A DNA stretch of 64,000 bases from Mactromeris polynyma (taxonomy: Eukaryota > Mollusca > Bivalvia > Venerida > Mactridae), in assembly GCA_032209605.1 (NCBI GenBank), contig JASFXZ010000016.1:14570001-14634000 (forward strand), read 5' to 3'. Shown piece by piece: positions 1 to 12,059 of the stretch. Within the stretch, counting starts at the first letter, position 1; each line of letters begins with the position of its first letter. The position numbers were made by a program, and so were the translations under genes. The notes beneath the pieces are model-generated. The model was not told the origin of the DNA. It saw nothing but the letters and a program-made list of their open reading frames with translations, and searched no databases.

Positions 1-417
1 ACGCGCCCAATTTCTATCACGGCAGAAATCTAGTGACGTCATCGATTTTTAAATATACAGCGAGCGTATAGAATGTGCGACTGTGTAACCAATCTGAACA
101 AATATAGACTGTGTTATGTTAGTAAAAGATTTTGAATAGAAATATAGTAACATAATACCTACCACCTCCTTCAAACGTTCTCAGTGTGTACTCGGTTAGT
201 ACAACTTTGAAAGAAGATAAAAAGATCAAAAGAAATATTCTCAAATATCATCTATCGTTGATCAATAGGCCGAGCAAATAAACTACAATCCTTTATCTGT
301 TTTTGAAATATTTTCTATTATATTGAAACAGATTTGTTTAAATGGTAGCCTACGGTAAAAGAATATTATATTCGATACTGGGCAAAATTCCTAACCCAGT
401 GTCACAAAGCGATCAGT
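1..417. other. no gene seen
   Basis: AT-rich non-coding sequence at the window edge. It has one CRE-like TGACGTCA octamer near position 35 and no open frame or splice pattern that I can support. Confidence 0.5.
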
Positions 418-616
418 CAGGGGCTTAGCTGAAATTGGTGTGTAGGCCTATACTTAGTTTTATGAGGGTCAAATATGATAGCTAGATCGTCAGAGATGCG
501 TTTTGGAGTATATTTCGTTCCGGTAAATATGCTTTTTGGCAATTCTATTTTTTCGATTTTTCGAAAAAATGTGTAGGGGCCGCGGCCTACACGGCCTATA
601 GGAATCTACGCCCCTG
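418..616 (+). mobile_element. hAT-like MITE, copy 1
   Basis: The segment begins CAGGGGC and ends GCCCCTG, giving short terminal inverted repeats of the kind found on hAT elements. Its interior (for example the stretch around 485-515) matches, in reverse orientation, the element at 17728-17935. That second copy shows the element is a dispersed unit and defines its ends. No protein is encoded. A clear 8-bp target duplication is not visible. Confidence 0.75.
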
Positions 617-2176
617 CATCTATAATGACGAACGTGCTTTTGACAGGTCTTTTTATTTCATATTTCAATTCCTTTGAATCCTAAATGTTATAGATATAGC
701 TTACATAAATCAAAATCAAAGTCCGATTTTTCAGAAACTATATGTGAAGCAATTCTGGCGGGTTATCACTTTTGACCAGTATATAGACTTTTTTACGATA
801 GTTCAATAAATTTCTGCTTACTGCAATCAAATCAACGGAAGATTTATCCAGTAGCTTTTCAGAAAAGATCTGAAATAGATCAGACAGGTTAGAACTTTTG
901 ACTAGTTGATCTAGATACGATTTACAATATAAGGCCAAACATATATTCGTTTCTGGTATGTCAAAAAGCTGGGTCGGTAAGGAAGGGATTTTATTACATT
1001 ATAATATGATATCATAAATACACATTTCTACTTGGTCTGGTTTTCAGATTTTAGTCATTAAAAAGCGGCGGTGCGTAAAAAATAGGGTCAGTCGGGTTAC
1101 ATGAACCAGGCATATTTTTGGAGGGGCCTAATAAGTGTTTAAATGTTAGTAGTTACTTTGCTCAGCCAAAGCATGTTTTTGTACTAATCATTACAGCAAA
1201 CAAGTTTACCTTTGGGAAAATTGTGAGATATCTGAGGTGAATGTAATACTAATGTAGCAGCGAGGAGGAAATCTACTCACTTAGTATTATATTGCATCGA
1301 GGACTTTGATATGCGTTTCTAAATGTCAATGTTTGTGATTTATAGTACCACTCCTCCATGTATGCGACTAAAATAACGCATTGTTACAACGATTGGCAAA
1401 ACGTAGCTATTGTGTAGTTACTGATGAATATAATCAATACATCATACCGACTGTCCCCTATTTTTCGTAATATCCTGAGACCTTTTATTTCACTATCATT
1501 TAAAAACAGTGATACAAAAAGTATGGGCTAATTTTCTGGGACGGAAGGTGCTTCAAATTCCAGAACATCAGTGCCAAACTGTCACAGTATACGCCATTCA
1601 AACTTCCAAGGGCCATAACTGCGTGGTCCCTGTGTCAATTTGACTGATTATAAAACTTGTTTGAGAGAATATAGGCACATATACATTGTGACCATGTTTG
1701 GTGAATATCCAATAAACACTCTTCTTGTTAGAGGTAGAAATACCAAGGGACACCGCCAGCCATGGGTGATCCCAAACCCTGTCACGACGTGCGTATAAAA
1801 TTGGATGATACTCTAGCAAAATTTTAGATCAAAAACGCCTTAGACAGGGCACCTGTGTTTTATGATTGAAATAATCCAGAATGGATATTTATGTCAATTT
1901 TGTCAAAGTCCCAAATCTTTTAAGTTCTAACATTCCAACATAAAAAGAAATGTTCTCCCCAGATAAAGTATCGTTAAGTGCGAAAGATAAGGAACACGTT
2001 CGTAAGATTTTCGCGTTTATGTCCACTATGTCACGACGTCCGATTATTTGAAGGGTTCTAGATTATTTTGACCCCAAAATTGACAGTGGAACGCTGTACC
2101 GACCCAGTTAACCAGTCCAGGAGAAATTCGTAGATTGGCATTTTCTATACGAAGGAACTTTTTCTGTGTCAAAATA
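617..2176. other. no gene seen
   Basis: No exon chain, RNA gene or repeat that I can define. A 73-codon open stretch on the minus strand (1598-1819) has no recognisable domain and no splice partner, so it is not called. Confidence 0.45.
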
Positions 2177-2285
2177 CCACAGGCACTCGATTCAGTCAAT
2201 AAATCATGTGCAACGGAAAAATATAGGCCAGGCGGATATTATTTTGCATTGTACTGAATTTATTGACTGAATCTAGTGCCTGTGG
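2177..2285. repeat. short palindromic MITE
   Basis: The left end CCACAGGCACTCGATTCAGT is repeated inverted at the right end with one mismatch (arms of about 30 bp). This leaves a 109-bp fold-back element with a small centre. It has no coding capacity. Confidence 0.75.
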
Positions 2286-2802
2286 TCAATACCTTGAAAG
2301 CAGTTTGTTAATTTCATTCGTGTGTGTGTTTAAATAATAAACTAACAGTCCAACACCATTTGTCCTACACTCTGCTTCTTGTGGGTACGTTGTCACCGGA
2401 ATGCCGACTGTTCGCAAGAACGAAGGTGTTAAAAATATCGTATTCGTATTATGACGTCACATTAATGAAAGTATACCCTGTTAAAAGACATGCCGGACGG
2501 ATCTATACCGTGCACGGATCCAGAGGGGGACTCAGGGAGACTAGACCCCTGCCTCTGAAATTTGGCAAATTAGGGTAAATTATGTAGCATCTTTTATATG
2601 TCTAGAAAGATTCAATAATTTTTATAAATAAATGATTAAAAATGGAGAAATATTGTCAAATTGTGCTCTATGGATAAATTGATACTATAAATTTCTAATT
2701 TCAAAACATAGGTATTAAGAAAAAATCATTTGATAGCCAATTGAACTTATTCAGAGTTTTTTGCTTAGTTAAGTAAAAAATAATTATTTTTATGAATGAA
2801 AT
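2286..2802. other. no gene seen
   Basis: AT-rich sequence with a short open stretch (2324-2578) that lacks any recognisable domain or conserved feature. Nothing is called. Confidence 0.4.
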
Positions 2803-2880
2803 AGTGGCCAGGGGTTCAAACCTGACTCCCAGTTCGGCAGCTCATATAGCTCTATACGCTGAACTAACTAGGCGGGTTAT
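2803..2880 (-). mobile_element. tRNA-derived SINE head
   Basis: Read on the minus strand this has an A-box-like TTAGTTCAGCGTATAGAGC (about 2848-2868) followed about 40 nt later by a B-box-like GGTTTGAACCCC (about 2811-2822), the layout of an internal Pol III promoter. The arms do not fold into a full tRNA cloverleaf, so it is a SINE or tRNA relic rather than a working tRNA gene. Confidence 0.6.
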
Positions 2881-3504
2881 ATAGCAAATGCAATATTAGT
2901 TTAACTTCGTTATTAAATAAAACACAGTAGCGTTAAAACCACAAAGATATATATCAATTATCTCTCGTGTACATTTATTGATCGGCAAGTTTATGTGAAG
3001 ATTATATGATAGATATGATATCACACAAAGAAAGAATGAAGAGTTGATTGATAACGCCCCCCTAAAAAGATAAAAAAAGGATTCAGTCTATATTGGTCCC
3101 AATTCGACAATATCATTATGATATGGCCCACATTTTCACCGAGTCATTATTCAAACAAGACTAAAGTTTTTTTGTGGTTAAGATTGTCAAGGTGATAATA
3201 AGATTCATGTTTTAGACATAAAGTACTCTGATGATGTAGAAAAATGACAGTTTGTTTACATTTTGTGAACTTATTAAAACCAGTTTTTATGATGAAATAT
3301 GTCGATGACTGATAGCGAAACAAGGCTATCGACTTCTGTATTTATATACTCAGATAGACTAGTTTCATTTCCAACTGTCGGTACGTTGTTGCTGTTGTGT
3401 GTGGTAACTATGGTAATAACTTCTTTACTGTAAGTTGTAACGGAGTAACAAGAGTTTACAGCCACGCCCGCAATATATTATATACATGTACATAGTTTAA
3501 AGTT
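2881..3504. other. no gene seen
   Basis: AT-rich DNA. A 63-codon minus-strand open stretch (3274-3465) has no recognisable domain. Confidence 0.4.
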
Positions 3505-3860
3505 TGGACACGGGTGTTGTGGGCTACACACTGTCTCATCATGGTGAACATGTGCAAAGTAATTTGAAAATCCATAAATTAATGACGATGTAGTAACTAA
3601 TATTCTGGATGTTTTCAAGTAATTTTTTACCTTTGACCTCTAAGTGTGACCTTGACCTTTAAGCTACACACTTGAGACTTACGCACAACACACTATCTTA
3701 TAATGTAGAACATTTGTGCTAAGTAACTTGAAAATCCTCCGAATAATTGACAGAGAAATGTTTCGGAATAAATCAAATCTGACGGACATGCGCACATACA
3801 CTGAACTGCAAGTGTGGCGAGCATGTCGAGCCCACTTAAAGAGCTCAGCGCAAGCGGGCT
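3505..3860. repeat. two-unit mollusc-type tandem repeat
   Basis: Two diverged units of roughly 170 bp share the motifs 'acacactgtctcatcatg' / 'acacactatcttataatg' and 'aagtaatttgaaaatcc' / 'aagtaacttgaaaatcc'. Between them is a run of TGACCT half-sites (about 3630-3662, 'tgaccttgaccttt'). Sequences of this style are common interspersed repeats in molluscan genomes (from memory). No coding frame survives. Confidence 0.6.
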
Positions 3861-6580
3861 CGACCAAACTCGATATTCATGTTGCCACAGTCTGATTTAA
3901 TCCGTTCATAATAATTTCTTGTTGTATTTGCGATTTATTATAATCAGAACTCGAAATAAAATTATAACAGGCGAATTAGGTGGTGCATTTCTTTGTTTGT
4001 GGAATTTAAAAGGGCTAAAAAACAAGACAGAACAAATAATATTTCACATCTCAGAATGTATTTTGTACAAAATGAACATTGTTAAGTTTTTATACAATGT
4101 ATAAAAATGATATATAACTGGCATGAAAATAAACTCAACATGAATTCCGAACAAGTGCTAACAAAACAAAAACATGATACCTATTACTGTGTTTTCAATA
4201 ATGTTCCATTTATTTCAAACACATGCAACGAAAAGTCTTGAAAAAAAGGGTATAAAATGGGTAAAAAAAGAACAAAAAAAGCTCCACGTTCTTGAGGAGT
4301 TTTCTAGTAACCAACATAAAATCTGCTTCACATAAAATGAGGTAAAAACGTTACTATGGAAACGAATAAGCAGATAAAATAAATGTAATGTTTTTGCAGA
4401 TAGTTAAACTGTAGCACAGCTGAGATTTCAAGAGCTGTTATCAGAGTAATCATGGTATTTCCCCGGCAAAAAATAAATAAACTCTACACGAATCACTAAC
4501 ATAGTTACAGTTACTAGAAAATTTTCCATAGAAATTTTAGAAAATCCAGTTCCAATGTAAAATTTTCAAAAATAACTAAAACATTTAACTATTAAGTATT
4601 ATACACATAAAAAATCACAACGCCTAGCAACCAGAAGAAATTCTGTGATAAATTCCATGCACATACATTGTAGACAGACATTGTTTTACGATGATAAAGT
4701 TCACTTTTCACACATTCATTGTCCAATATTCAAACTATTCAAATCGATCTCTATAAAATCTCAGCGTCAACAAAAAATAATTTTCAAATTCAGAATTTAA
4801 ATCGTGAATCAATGATATTAATTTTTAAATTTTCAAAGCAAAAAGCAACAAAATGAAAATGGAACACTGTTCTGCTGTCATATATTACATACACACATAC
4901 ACAAAATAAGACAAATGTGTCGTCATACGGCTGCCAGTCAAGCAATACACAAAAAATATTTTTATTCATTTACACCCAAGTATTACCATTCAAACAATAG
5001 CAGAAATTAAGCATACATCACACAGATACCGCTCTCTTAATTGTTTAAATTACTTCCACGTACAAACATACCGACATTAATAATCTCCAAGACATCGACG
5101 TCTACATCAATTATGACTTATAGTTATACAAATGTACATAACGCAAATCGGGAAACTCCCATCATACAAACATACTTCAGATTCGTACAAAAATCTCCGA
5201 AAACAATGACGTGCAACTAAGCCTTCGTCATAAACCGGCTTTAATGAAAAAAGGTTTGCTTTTATAATTACATACTCGACTATTTCTCGGATACTACAAT
5301 GCACATGTATATACACATGAATAAAAAAAACATTTGACTAAAAAGCACATTTAAAAATATTGTTCATATCTCATGTACGTACACAAATATTTATGTATTG
5401 CTCTTCGGTTAAATAAGGTTTCAATAATATATACATATATGATTATAACACGCAGTAGGCTCGACAATACTAGTGTAAAATTATCAACCTTCTGAATGCA
5501 CTGCATTGTTCAACATAGGTGAGTAATTAGAAATTAATTTAACTTTAATTAAGCAGTAATAGAATTGAATATTAAGTGTTAACAACCAAATATAGACAGA
5601 TTTGCATTCCATAATGCATGATCACATACGTTACAACCGAATATATAAAGTGTACGACGCAGAAAGTATCGCGCCCACGTATCGGTGAAAAAGCTGTTAA
5701 AACATTCTTGCGCCAATCCATTGTAATGTTAATTCAAAGCAAAAACAACCTAAATCACCAAAAACATTACTTTATAAGTAAAACGCTTATCAGTTGACCA
5801 TCTTATACAAACAAAAGACCGCGAGCATTTTTAATGCAATTACATAGCGAAAAAAATCTAGAAAATGGCCCATTTTGAGTGACTTCAAACCTTCATAACT
5901 TTTTTATTTTTTGAGATATCTACAAAATTCAAACAGTTCTGTGAATGTCAGAATGTAGGCTTTCTGATTATAGCATTAAATATTAGATTCAGTATATTTG
6001 AAAAAAGAGCTGAGGTTGCTAGTAATACACATAAGTCAATGGGTCAAAATATAAAGTAATTATCATCATTACAAGTACAATGGCATTACTAGCATCAAAA
6101 TGTGGGTTCCGATGTTTGACATTATCATGATGACGAAAACATGAATACGAACGTTCAAAGCAAAAATTTTGAAGAAAAATAGAGAAGCCATTTACTGTAC
6201 ACGTATAAAAGACACAAAACACACTTGGTATTTACGAATACATAATAATAGATGAGTAATCAATTAATTTTTAATTAAACATAAATACACTAAAGCATTT
6301 ATAAATGTACATGTATATTTTTACAAAGACACGATGATAAAAATTATATATATCTATAAACTTTCTATGGCACAACTTCTTTCGTATTGAATAGTTAGGT
6401 GTGAAAATACATTGAAATTTTTGACAACATACCGTTAAAAGTAGACAGACAGACAGACAGATGGACACTGGGTAAAACATGGAAGCCAATAAAGACAGGG
6501 AGTTTGCAAGCACTATTCCCACATACACGCTGCATGAAGAGTTAACAATGACTAGTTATTTCTGTTAAACATAATAAATC
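3861..6580. other. AT-rich stretch, no gene seen
   Basis: About 2.7 kb of very AT-rich DNA without repeats I can define, apart from a (GACA)n run near 6447-6462. On the minus strand it contains several AATAAA-type signals (for example at about 4209). It could in part be 3' untranslated sequence of the frizzled gene that ends its coding part at 13089, but nothing proves the link. Confidence 0.35.
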
Positions 6581-6757
6581 AGGTGTTCAACTAGGTGCTG
6601 AATCTCAAGGGTCATTTTGATAATTTTTGACCAGATTTTACCATTTTATAGCCAAAATATCTATAATTTAGAGAAAATTTCAGCCAGAATCCTGAGGGTC
6701 AAAATATGACTTTTTGGAAATTCCTGGGGTCAAATTCAAAGGTCAAAAGGAACCCCT
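6581..6757 (+). mobile_element. MITE family with TIR AGGGGTTCCA, copy 1
   Basis: The unit starts 'aggtgttcaactaggtgctg' and ends 'aaggaacccct'. The end is the inverse of the family start AGGGGTTCCA. Body motifs 'gggtcattttgataat' and 'gggtcaaaat' recur in copies at 8640-8806 and 11560-11737 and in degraded form at 9190-9500 and 10065-10160. About 175 bp, non-coding. Confidence 0.75.
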
Positions 6758-7077
6758 TGATAAATGTTGGCTCAGTTGTTCCTGTCGTCGATTTTCTTAG
6801 AAAACAATAGACAAAGTCACATCAAGAGGTTAACAGCTGAGCAACAACTACAATGTATTAGATGCCAGCACTGGTAGCAGCAACAAATACGAGTCTGAAA
6901 ATAACAGGACGTGAGGGTAATGAACGCAATCTTAATTAACAGTATTAATTGATTTAATTAAACGTTTGCCAAAGTCGTGCCTATCGACTGTCTGGTAACA
7001 GTTCAGGAATAAACTTTAGGAATTACTTTGTAAAGAAACTTTTCCATTTTTACAATCTAGTAAACTCTGTTAAAATT
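6758..7077. other. no gene seen
   Basis: Non-coding AT-rich spacer between two small repeats. Confidence 0.4.
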
Positions 7078-7153
7078 CGAGGGCTCAACGCAACAATGTC
7101 GTAACTCCTATTAATTTTTATAGAAGTTACGACAGTGTTGCGTTGAGCTCTCG
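7078..7153. repeat. near-perfect hairpin (fold-back) element
   Basis: The arms CGAGGGCTCAACGCAACA and its inverse TGTTGCGTTGAGCTCTCG extend to about 28 bp each with a couple of mismatches, around a loop of some 20 AT-rich bases. The structure is a tiny palindromic MITE or a stable RNA hairpin. No other copy is visible in the window. Confidence 0.7.
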
Positions 7154-7679
7154 GTTTGTTCAATGCATTTGGCTTACAACCCAAAAATAGCGAAACAAAA
7201 AATAATAAAAAATGGGACATCATTTATTTAAAACTCCTCAAAGATAAATAACACATCGATATAGGGAAGTAAAAGGTAATTGTTCATGTGGCTATCGAAT
7301 TCCTAACATACAAAAATATCAAGAGATTCGTACAATATATATTTACATCACCGCCGTAAAGCTTCATTTGTGACCAGTTTATTCTAAATCACGCTGTCAC
7401 AGCAGTACAATAGATCCAACAATACGGCTGGAAATTATCGATAATCTGATATCATCGCTCATTCAAATATGAACTGTTAATACCCTTACTCTGGTATTAC
7501 GTTTCAACGACGATTCACACACAAAAAATACATTCAGCATATTTTTTTATTGAAACAGATTTTAAATTCTGACACAGTATCTCAGTTTTTGAACAGTTTT
7601 ATTTTGAGTCTTTGGCAAATTTTTTCTTTTGACAAAAGTTTGGTGTTTTTTCAATGATTAAGACAAAATGTATGACTCA

Positions 7680-7960
7680 GGTATCTACTAGTGGACCCAG
7701 GGGGGGCGGGCCAACCCCATGGAAGTGTCACCCATTAAAATTCCCTAACCTTACATGTATGAACGAGTATCAATAAGAAAATATACAGAGATCTTAAAAA
7801 ACAAGATTTTCAAATCGACAATTCTGATTTATTGTAGCATTATATTCTATAATGATGATGTCGATAAACAAAAAATAAAACAAGGTCATTGCCATTTTAT
7901 AAGGCTCGATCAAAACCACATAAATGACCGCAAGGCTACATATATTTTTATTTAGTGTTA
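7680..7960 (+). repeat. dispersed repeat, copy 1 (pair with 19730-19975)
   Basis: The stretch 'gaaaatatacagagatctt', then 'aagattttcaaat' and 'gtcattgccattttataagg' recur in the same order at about 19780-19900. GC-rich edges (CCAGGGGGGGCGGG here, CCTGGAACCGCCCCAGG at the other copy) look like decayed hAT-type termini. The 66-codon open stretch inside (7755-7955) is not conserved in the second copy and is not a gene. Confidence 0.55.
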
Positions 7961-8639
7961 ATGAACTGAAACCGTTTTATTGCTACCCTAAATATATTTT
8001 TTAGTGGCAGTATAAAAATTATTCTTCTAAGGTCGCAAAAACAATTTTTAATTTGTAAGGTTGGTCTGGAGGCTGAAAACACTATATCTGAACCATATAT
8101 TTTTTTCATTTGGCCTTATATTGCAAGTTCCTTAAAAGTTAAATAAGAGGTAGACATGTTAATCAGATAAAAACCAAACCTGGTAGACTGAAATCTGATA
8201 ATAAAATTTATCAAGTCGGAATAAAGGTAGCCGCAAGGCCTAGTGATATACTAAATGTTAACATTAAACTGTCGTACATCTGATGAAGTTAAAATATTAG
8301 CATAACATACTGACGTTTATGACAAGGGAGTACATAACACTCTTGTGAGCAGGAATTTTACTATCGTTCTAGTATCTATACTCAAATGTTATGCATAAAT
8401 TTTAATGAAGTAATTGAATACATTAAGGTATAACTACAAAGGATAGCATTATACCAAGTGTTCTTTGATCTGAATAATTCTTTACAAGAAGAAGGGAAAC
8501 AGAACGTTTTTGTGTAACTAAAAACTGTCAGTTTTGAAACCTGGAGATGAGTAAGGCAGGCATACAATATGCCTTAATTTGTAATTACAAAATGTTATGG
8601 TAAAAGTATGAATTAGGCCAAACCAAAATTATATCTGCA
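7961..8639. other. no gene seen
   Basis: AT-rich spacer. A minus-strand open stretch (8382-8567) shows no recognisable domain. Confidence 0.4.
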
Positions 8640-8806
8640 GGAGTTCCACTAGGGGCTGAATCTCGAGGGTCATTTTGATATTATTTTACCGTTTTAGAGT
8701 CCAAATATTTATGATCAAGAGAAAACCAGAATCCTGCGGGTCAAAATGTGGCCTTTCAGAAATTCGAGGGGTCGAAGGGTCAACTCCAGGGTCAAATGGA
8801 ACCCCT
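8640..8806 (+). mobile_element. MITE family with TIR AGGGGTTCCA, copy 2
   Basis: Begins 'ggagttccactaggggctga' and ends 'aaatggaacccct', so it has a short inverted terminal repeat. It matches copies 1 and 3 along its length. Two overlapping open stretches cross it on opposite strands, and both are repeat sequence rather than genes. Confidence 0.75.
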
Positions 8807-9189
8807 TGTATCTGTTTTCGGTTACATGCTGAAATAGTTATGACATTCTTACAAGGGCAGCGATTCTTTACCTGTTTTTCAGAAATTCCAGCCATAAAAC
8901 CATGGTGTAGGGGGTAATACTTATTTGTATTAGGGGTTACAGGAAGCCAAAAAAAACTTAATCCGGCCTGCATACGATAGTATAAGGTATTTTGATGGTA
9001 AATATAATTAGCCCGTTCTTAAGTCAACTGTTGTTTTAGTTAAAACAATATTATTGGTACAAGTAATGCAAACTACATTGTTACGTCAGACGAAAACTTG
9101 TAAGCCTTTTTACATTATACAAAAGCATGTAATTATCACAAAAAAATAAATGGTGTTTATGGGGCACGGACAGCTTTGGTCATTTAATA

Positions 9190-9500
9190 GAGGTTCCAAT
9201 AGGGGCTAAATGTCAAAGGTCATTTAGATAATTTTGTACCCAATTTTAATTTGACCATTTTATAAGGCCAAAAAAAATAATATCTGTGTTTAGGGTAACG
9301 GTCTCAAAAATGATAGGTAGGGTAGGGACAAAGTTGTTTTTTTTCAAAAACAATTAAAAATCGAAAAAAAATTCTCCAGGGTCGTAAAAAAGTCTAGGGT
9401 TGGGGTTTTTCGAGATATTTTTTTTTAGGCCTAACCAAAACCCATATAATTTAGAGAAAAACTGACCCTTCAGCAAGAATTCCCAAGGGGAATCAAAAAT
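9190..9500 (+). mobile_element. degraded and interrupted AGGGGTTCCA-family MITE
   Basis: The left part ('gaggttccaataggggct') and right part ('agagaaaaactgacccttca') match the family. The middle holds unrelated A/T-rich and 'gggtaggg' sequence. This copy seems to have been split by another insertion and then decayed. Confidence 0.5.
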
Positions 9501-9747
9501 TAGAGCACTTAAGTAAAGTCCCAGGTTTGCATTGCAAAAATAAAGGCCTAAATCTCCTCTAGTCTGCTCCGGCATCTTACACAGCAGTTTAACATTAATT
9601 CAATGAATCATCAAACTCGACTCATTCCCAGATGTTGTCGATATTATATCAGTAAGGAGAGGGTTGGATTCACCATATCATAAACACTCACAGCCGTCTA
9701 CAGTTCTGCAATCCAAATTGCATACACTGACTTTTCTCCAAAATTCC

Positions 9748-9960
9748 AGCATACTGTAAGTCTTTATTTTCATGGGCACTTTTTTTCGCGAATTTCCATT
9801 TTTTCGTGAGTTTTTATTTTCGCGAGTTCCATGCCTAGATGTTAGGCCATAGTGATGAACACATATTTTAGCGAGATTTTGAAATTACAAAGTTTTCAAC
9901 TTGCGAATTAACGTGAAAATAAAAACCGTGCGAAAAAACGACTTATTGTATACACATTAA
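9748..9960. mobile_element. small inverted-repeat element
   Basis: The left end 'tactgtaagtctttattttc' and the right end, read inverted as 'gtatacaataagtcgttttt', form imperfect terminal repeats. Both sides carry TTTTTTTCGCG-type runs. This is a probable non-autonomous transposon of about 210 bp. Confidence 0.5.
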
Positions 9961-10064
9961 GACCCACTCTAGAGACATAACGACTTGATGTATATAACTG
10001 CTCTTCAACTTAGAGACACAAAAGCTTCACCTTAGTAACAATGCACAAAATTCTTGATAAATTT

Positions 10065-10160
10065 GCCCCAGGAGTTGACCCCTTGACCCATGGAATACCC
10101 AAAAAGCCACATTTTAACCCAAGGATTATGAATGAAGAGGTAAATTTTTCACTGAATTAC
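10065..10160 (-). mobile_element. partial AGGGGTTCCA-family MITE, inverted
   Basis: Read on the minus strand this contains 'aaaatgtggctttttggg' and 'gggtcaaggggtcaa', matching the right half of the family copies at 8640 and 11560. Only part of the unit remains. Confidence 0.4.
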
Positions 10161-10466
10161 AGGCAATGGAATAAAATAGACATTAAAATTCCTCACCGAG
10201 AATCCAAGATAAATTAATACAGGGATTTCCCTGACGCAGAAATCTCGAGTCCCTGACTCCCTTTTCTTTCTAGGGACACCCATTTTCAACTTACTGTGCA
10301 TCCATGGGACCCCTTAAATAAACTTTTGTCAAGTATTAACTGCATATCTGGGACCCTACAAATTAACTTAGGACCCCAAGTTTGTCAAACACGAGGGGTC
10401 CAATGACCCCTAGCTGAAAAATCCTGGAGCAAACCCTTATTTTATTATACATATGAAAACATTCAA

Positions 10467-10534
10467 GAAGTCACCAAGAGATCAAAGGTCATGTGCATTA
10501 TCTCCCAAGAGGTCAAAGGTCATGTGCATTATCT
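10467..10534 (+). repeat. 31-bp direct repeat carrying DR1 nuclear-receptor motifs
   Basis: Two adjacent copies of a unit containing 'caaaggtcatgtgcattatc' lie side by side. In the second copy the bases at 10510-10522 read AGGTCA-A-AGGTCA, a perfect DR1 element, the binding pattern of RXR, HNF4 and COUP-TF type receptors. The first copy has AGATCA-A-AGGTCA. Whether any protein binds here is unknown, and AGGTCA-rich repeats are common in this window. Confidence 0.5.
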
Positions 10535-11559
10535 CGACAGAATGGAGAAATATATACACTGTAGACGGTCACCGATACAATACGACTTGTATAATTTGTT
10601 CTCCACTAGACGAGGATAAAGAATGTGTCACACCAATCCCGTATAAAAGCAAACATAATACACCTGTGTATTTGAACAGTCGAGTTTACACAACAGCTTC
10701 AAAGAATAATATCAATTTATTTACTTAACCCATCTATAAATTTTTTACATGAATAGGGAGGCCAGAAAAAATGTTTCTTTTTTATCTTAAATAAAAAAAT
10801 CTTTAAAAAAGTTTGCACTAATTTTTTTGTGACTGAAAGTTTCTAAACTATAAAGATTTATAATTGTCAGACACTATTTAAAGACTGTAGCAGACAAGCA
10901 ATGTATTAGATCTTCTTGTAAGAGCAGATATTCAATAACTGTTACTATGCCTCGCGATTTAAACAGGAATGGATTGATCAGCGAAGTTCAAGTCTTTGCC
11001 AGTACTATTCACGTCTAACATCCTATTTCTTAATCTTATTGAGAATAATTCCATATATATCATTACATTATCTCCGAGTTCAATCATTTTATCATAGAAG
11101 TAACAAGTCAATGAAAACCTTTCTTTAAAAAAAATATTTCAACAGAAAGTACGAAATACAGAAGCTCTTCAGCACTGGAAACAAAAAAAACTCATTACAT
11201 TACGCTTGGATACAACTTTACGCTATAGGTAACATTATTTTCCACACACAGTCAGACAGAGTAAATCTCTTCTACAAACTGACATTGATTTTCTAAATCT
11301 AACTTATGATTGTAAATGCTGAGAATTCCAAACATAAAAGGCTAAAAGCTTATTTGTATGGATAAATTGACGCTCATGGACGATCCCAGATTAACATCTT
11401 TCGGTTCAATGCAGGAAGTCGATTTAAAAAAAAAAATTGAACATTTTGCTTGCTCCTACAAACCCTATTTGAAATTTATGTTGCAAACAAAGGAGATTTG
11501 TGTCCCCTATTTTCAACACTTCTGCCGTAAACTATGGTGCTTATACAACCCCTGTATCA

Positions 11560-11737
11560 GAGGGTCCACTAGGTGCTGAATCCTAAGGGTCATTTTGATA
11601 ATTTCTTACCGGATTTTACCATTTTTTAGCCAAATTAACAATAATTCAGAGAAAAGTGGACCCTTCAGCCAAAATCTTCAGGGCCAAAATGTGGCTTTCT
11701 GGAAATTCCAGGGGTCAAAGGGTCAAATGGAACCCCT
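11560..11737 (+). mobile_element. MITE family with TIR AGGGGTTCCA, copy 3
   Basis: Starts 'gagggtccactaggtgctga', ends 'aaatggaacccct', and aligns with copies 1 and 2 throughout. The open stretches overlapping it (11358-11579 and 11595-11852) end or begin inside the repeat and are not genes. Confidence 0.75.
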
Positions 11738-12059
11738 GGTTACATTGTGTTTGTTTATCTTGCAAACGATTATAGTCAGTGAATTGAAACCTAACCAGTG
11801 TGCAAGGAACACAGATGGATCAAAATTTTGGTACACGATCAATCATCAATAAAAAATAATTTTCTTTGAACAGAACGACTATGTAAAGCACTGTATATAT
11901 AAGATCAGAAAAAATAACGAACACACTATGAAAGTTAATGAGTAGTTAAAATGACCATAAAGAACTTTTTCAAACTGAAATATCTGTCTTCAACATTGAT
12001 TTTGTTACCATGGCTACCAATAATCTAAGACAAACAGTTACATGTTTTGAAGGTTGGCC

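Noticed and set aside
1598..1819. 73-codon minus-strand open frame ending in ...TTQLWPLEV
   Set aside because: The composition looks protein-like, but no domain, partner exon or second copy could be identified. It is left uncalled.
8675..8973. Overlapping open frames on both strands
   Set aside because: Both are carried by the AGGGGTTCCA-family MITE, which is present in several non-coding copies.
10453..10728. 91-codon open frame as a gene
   Set aside because: Its start lies in a 31-bp direct repeat and no domain, splice partner or conserved feature is visible.
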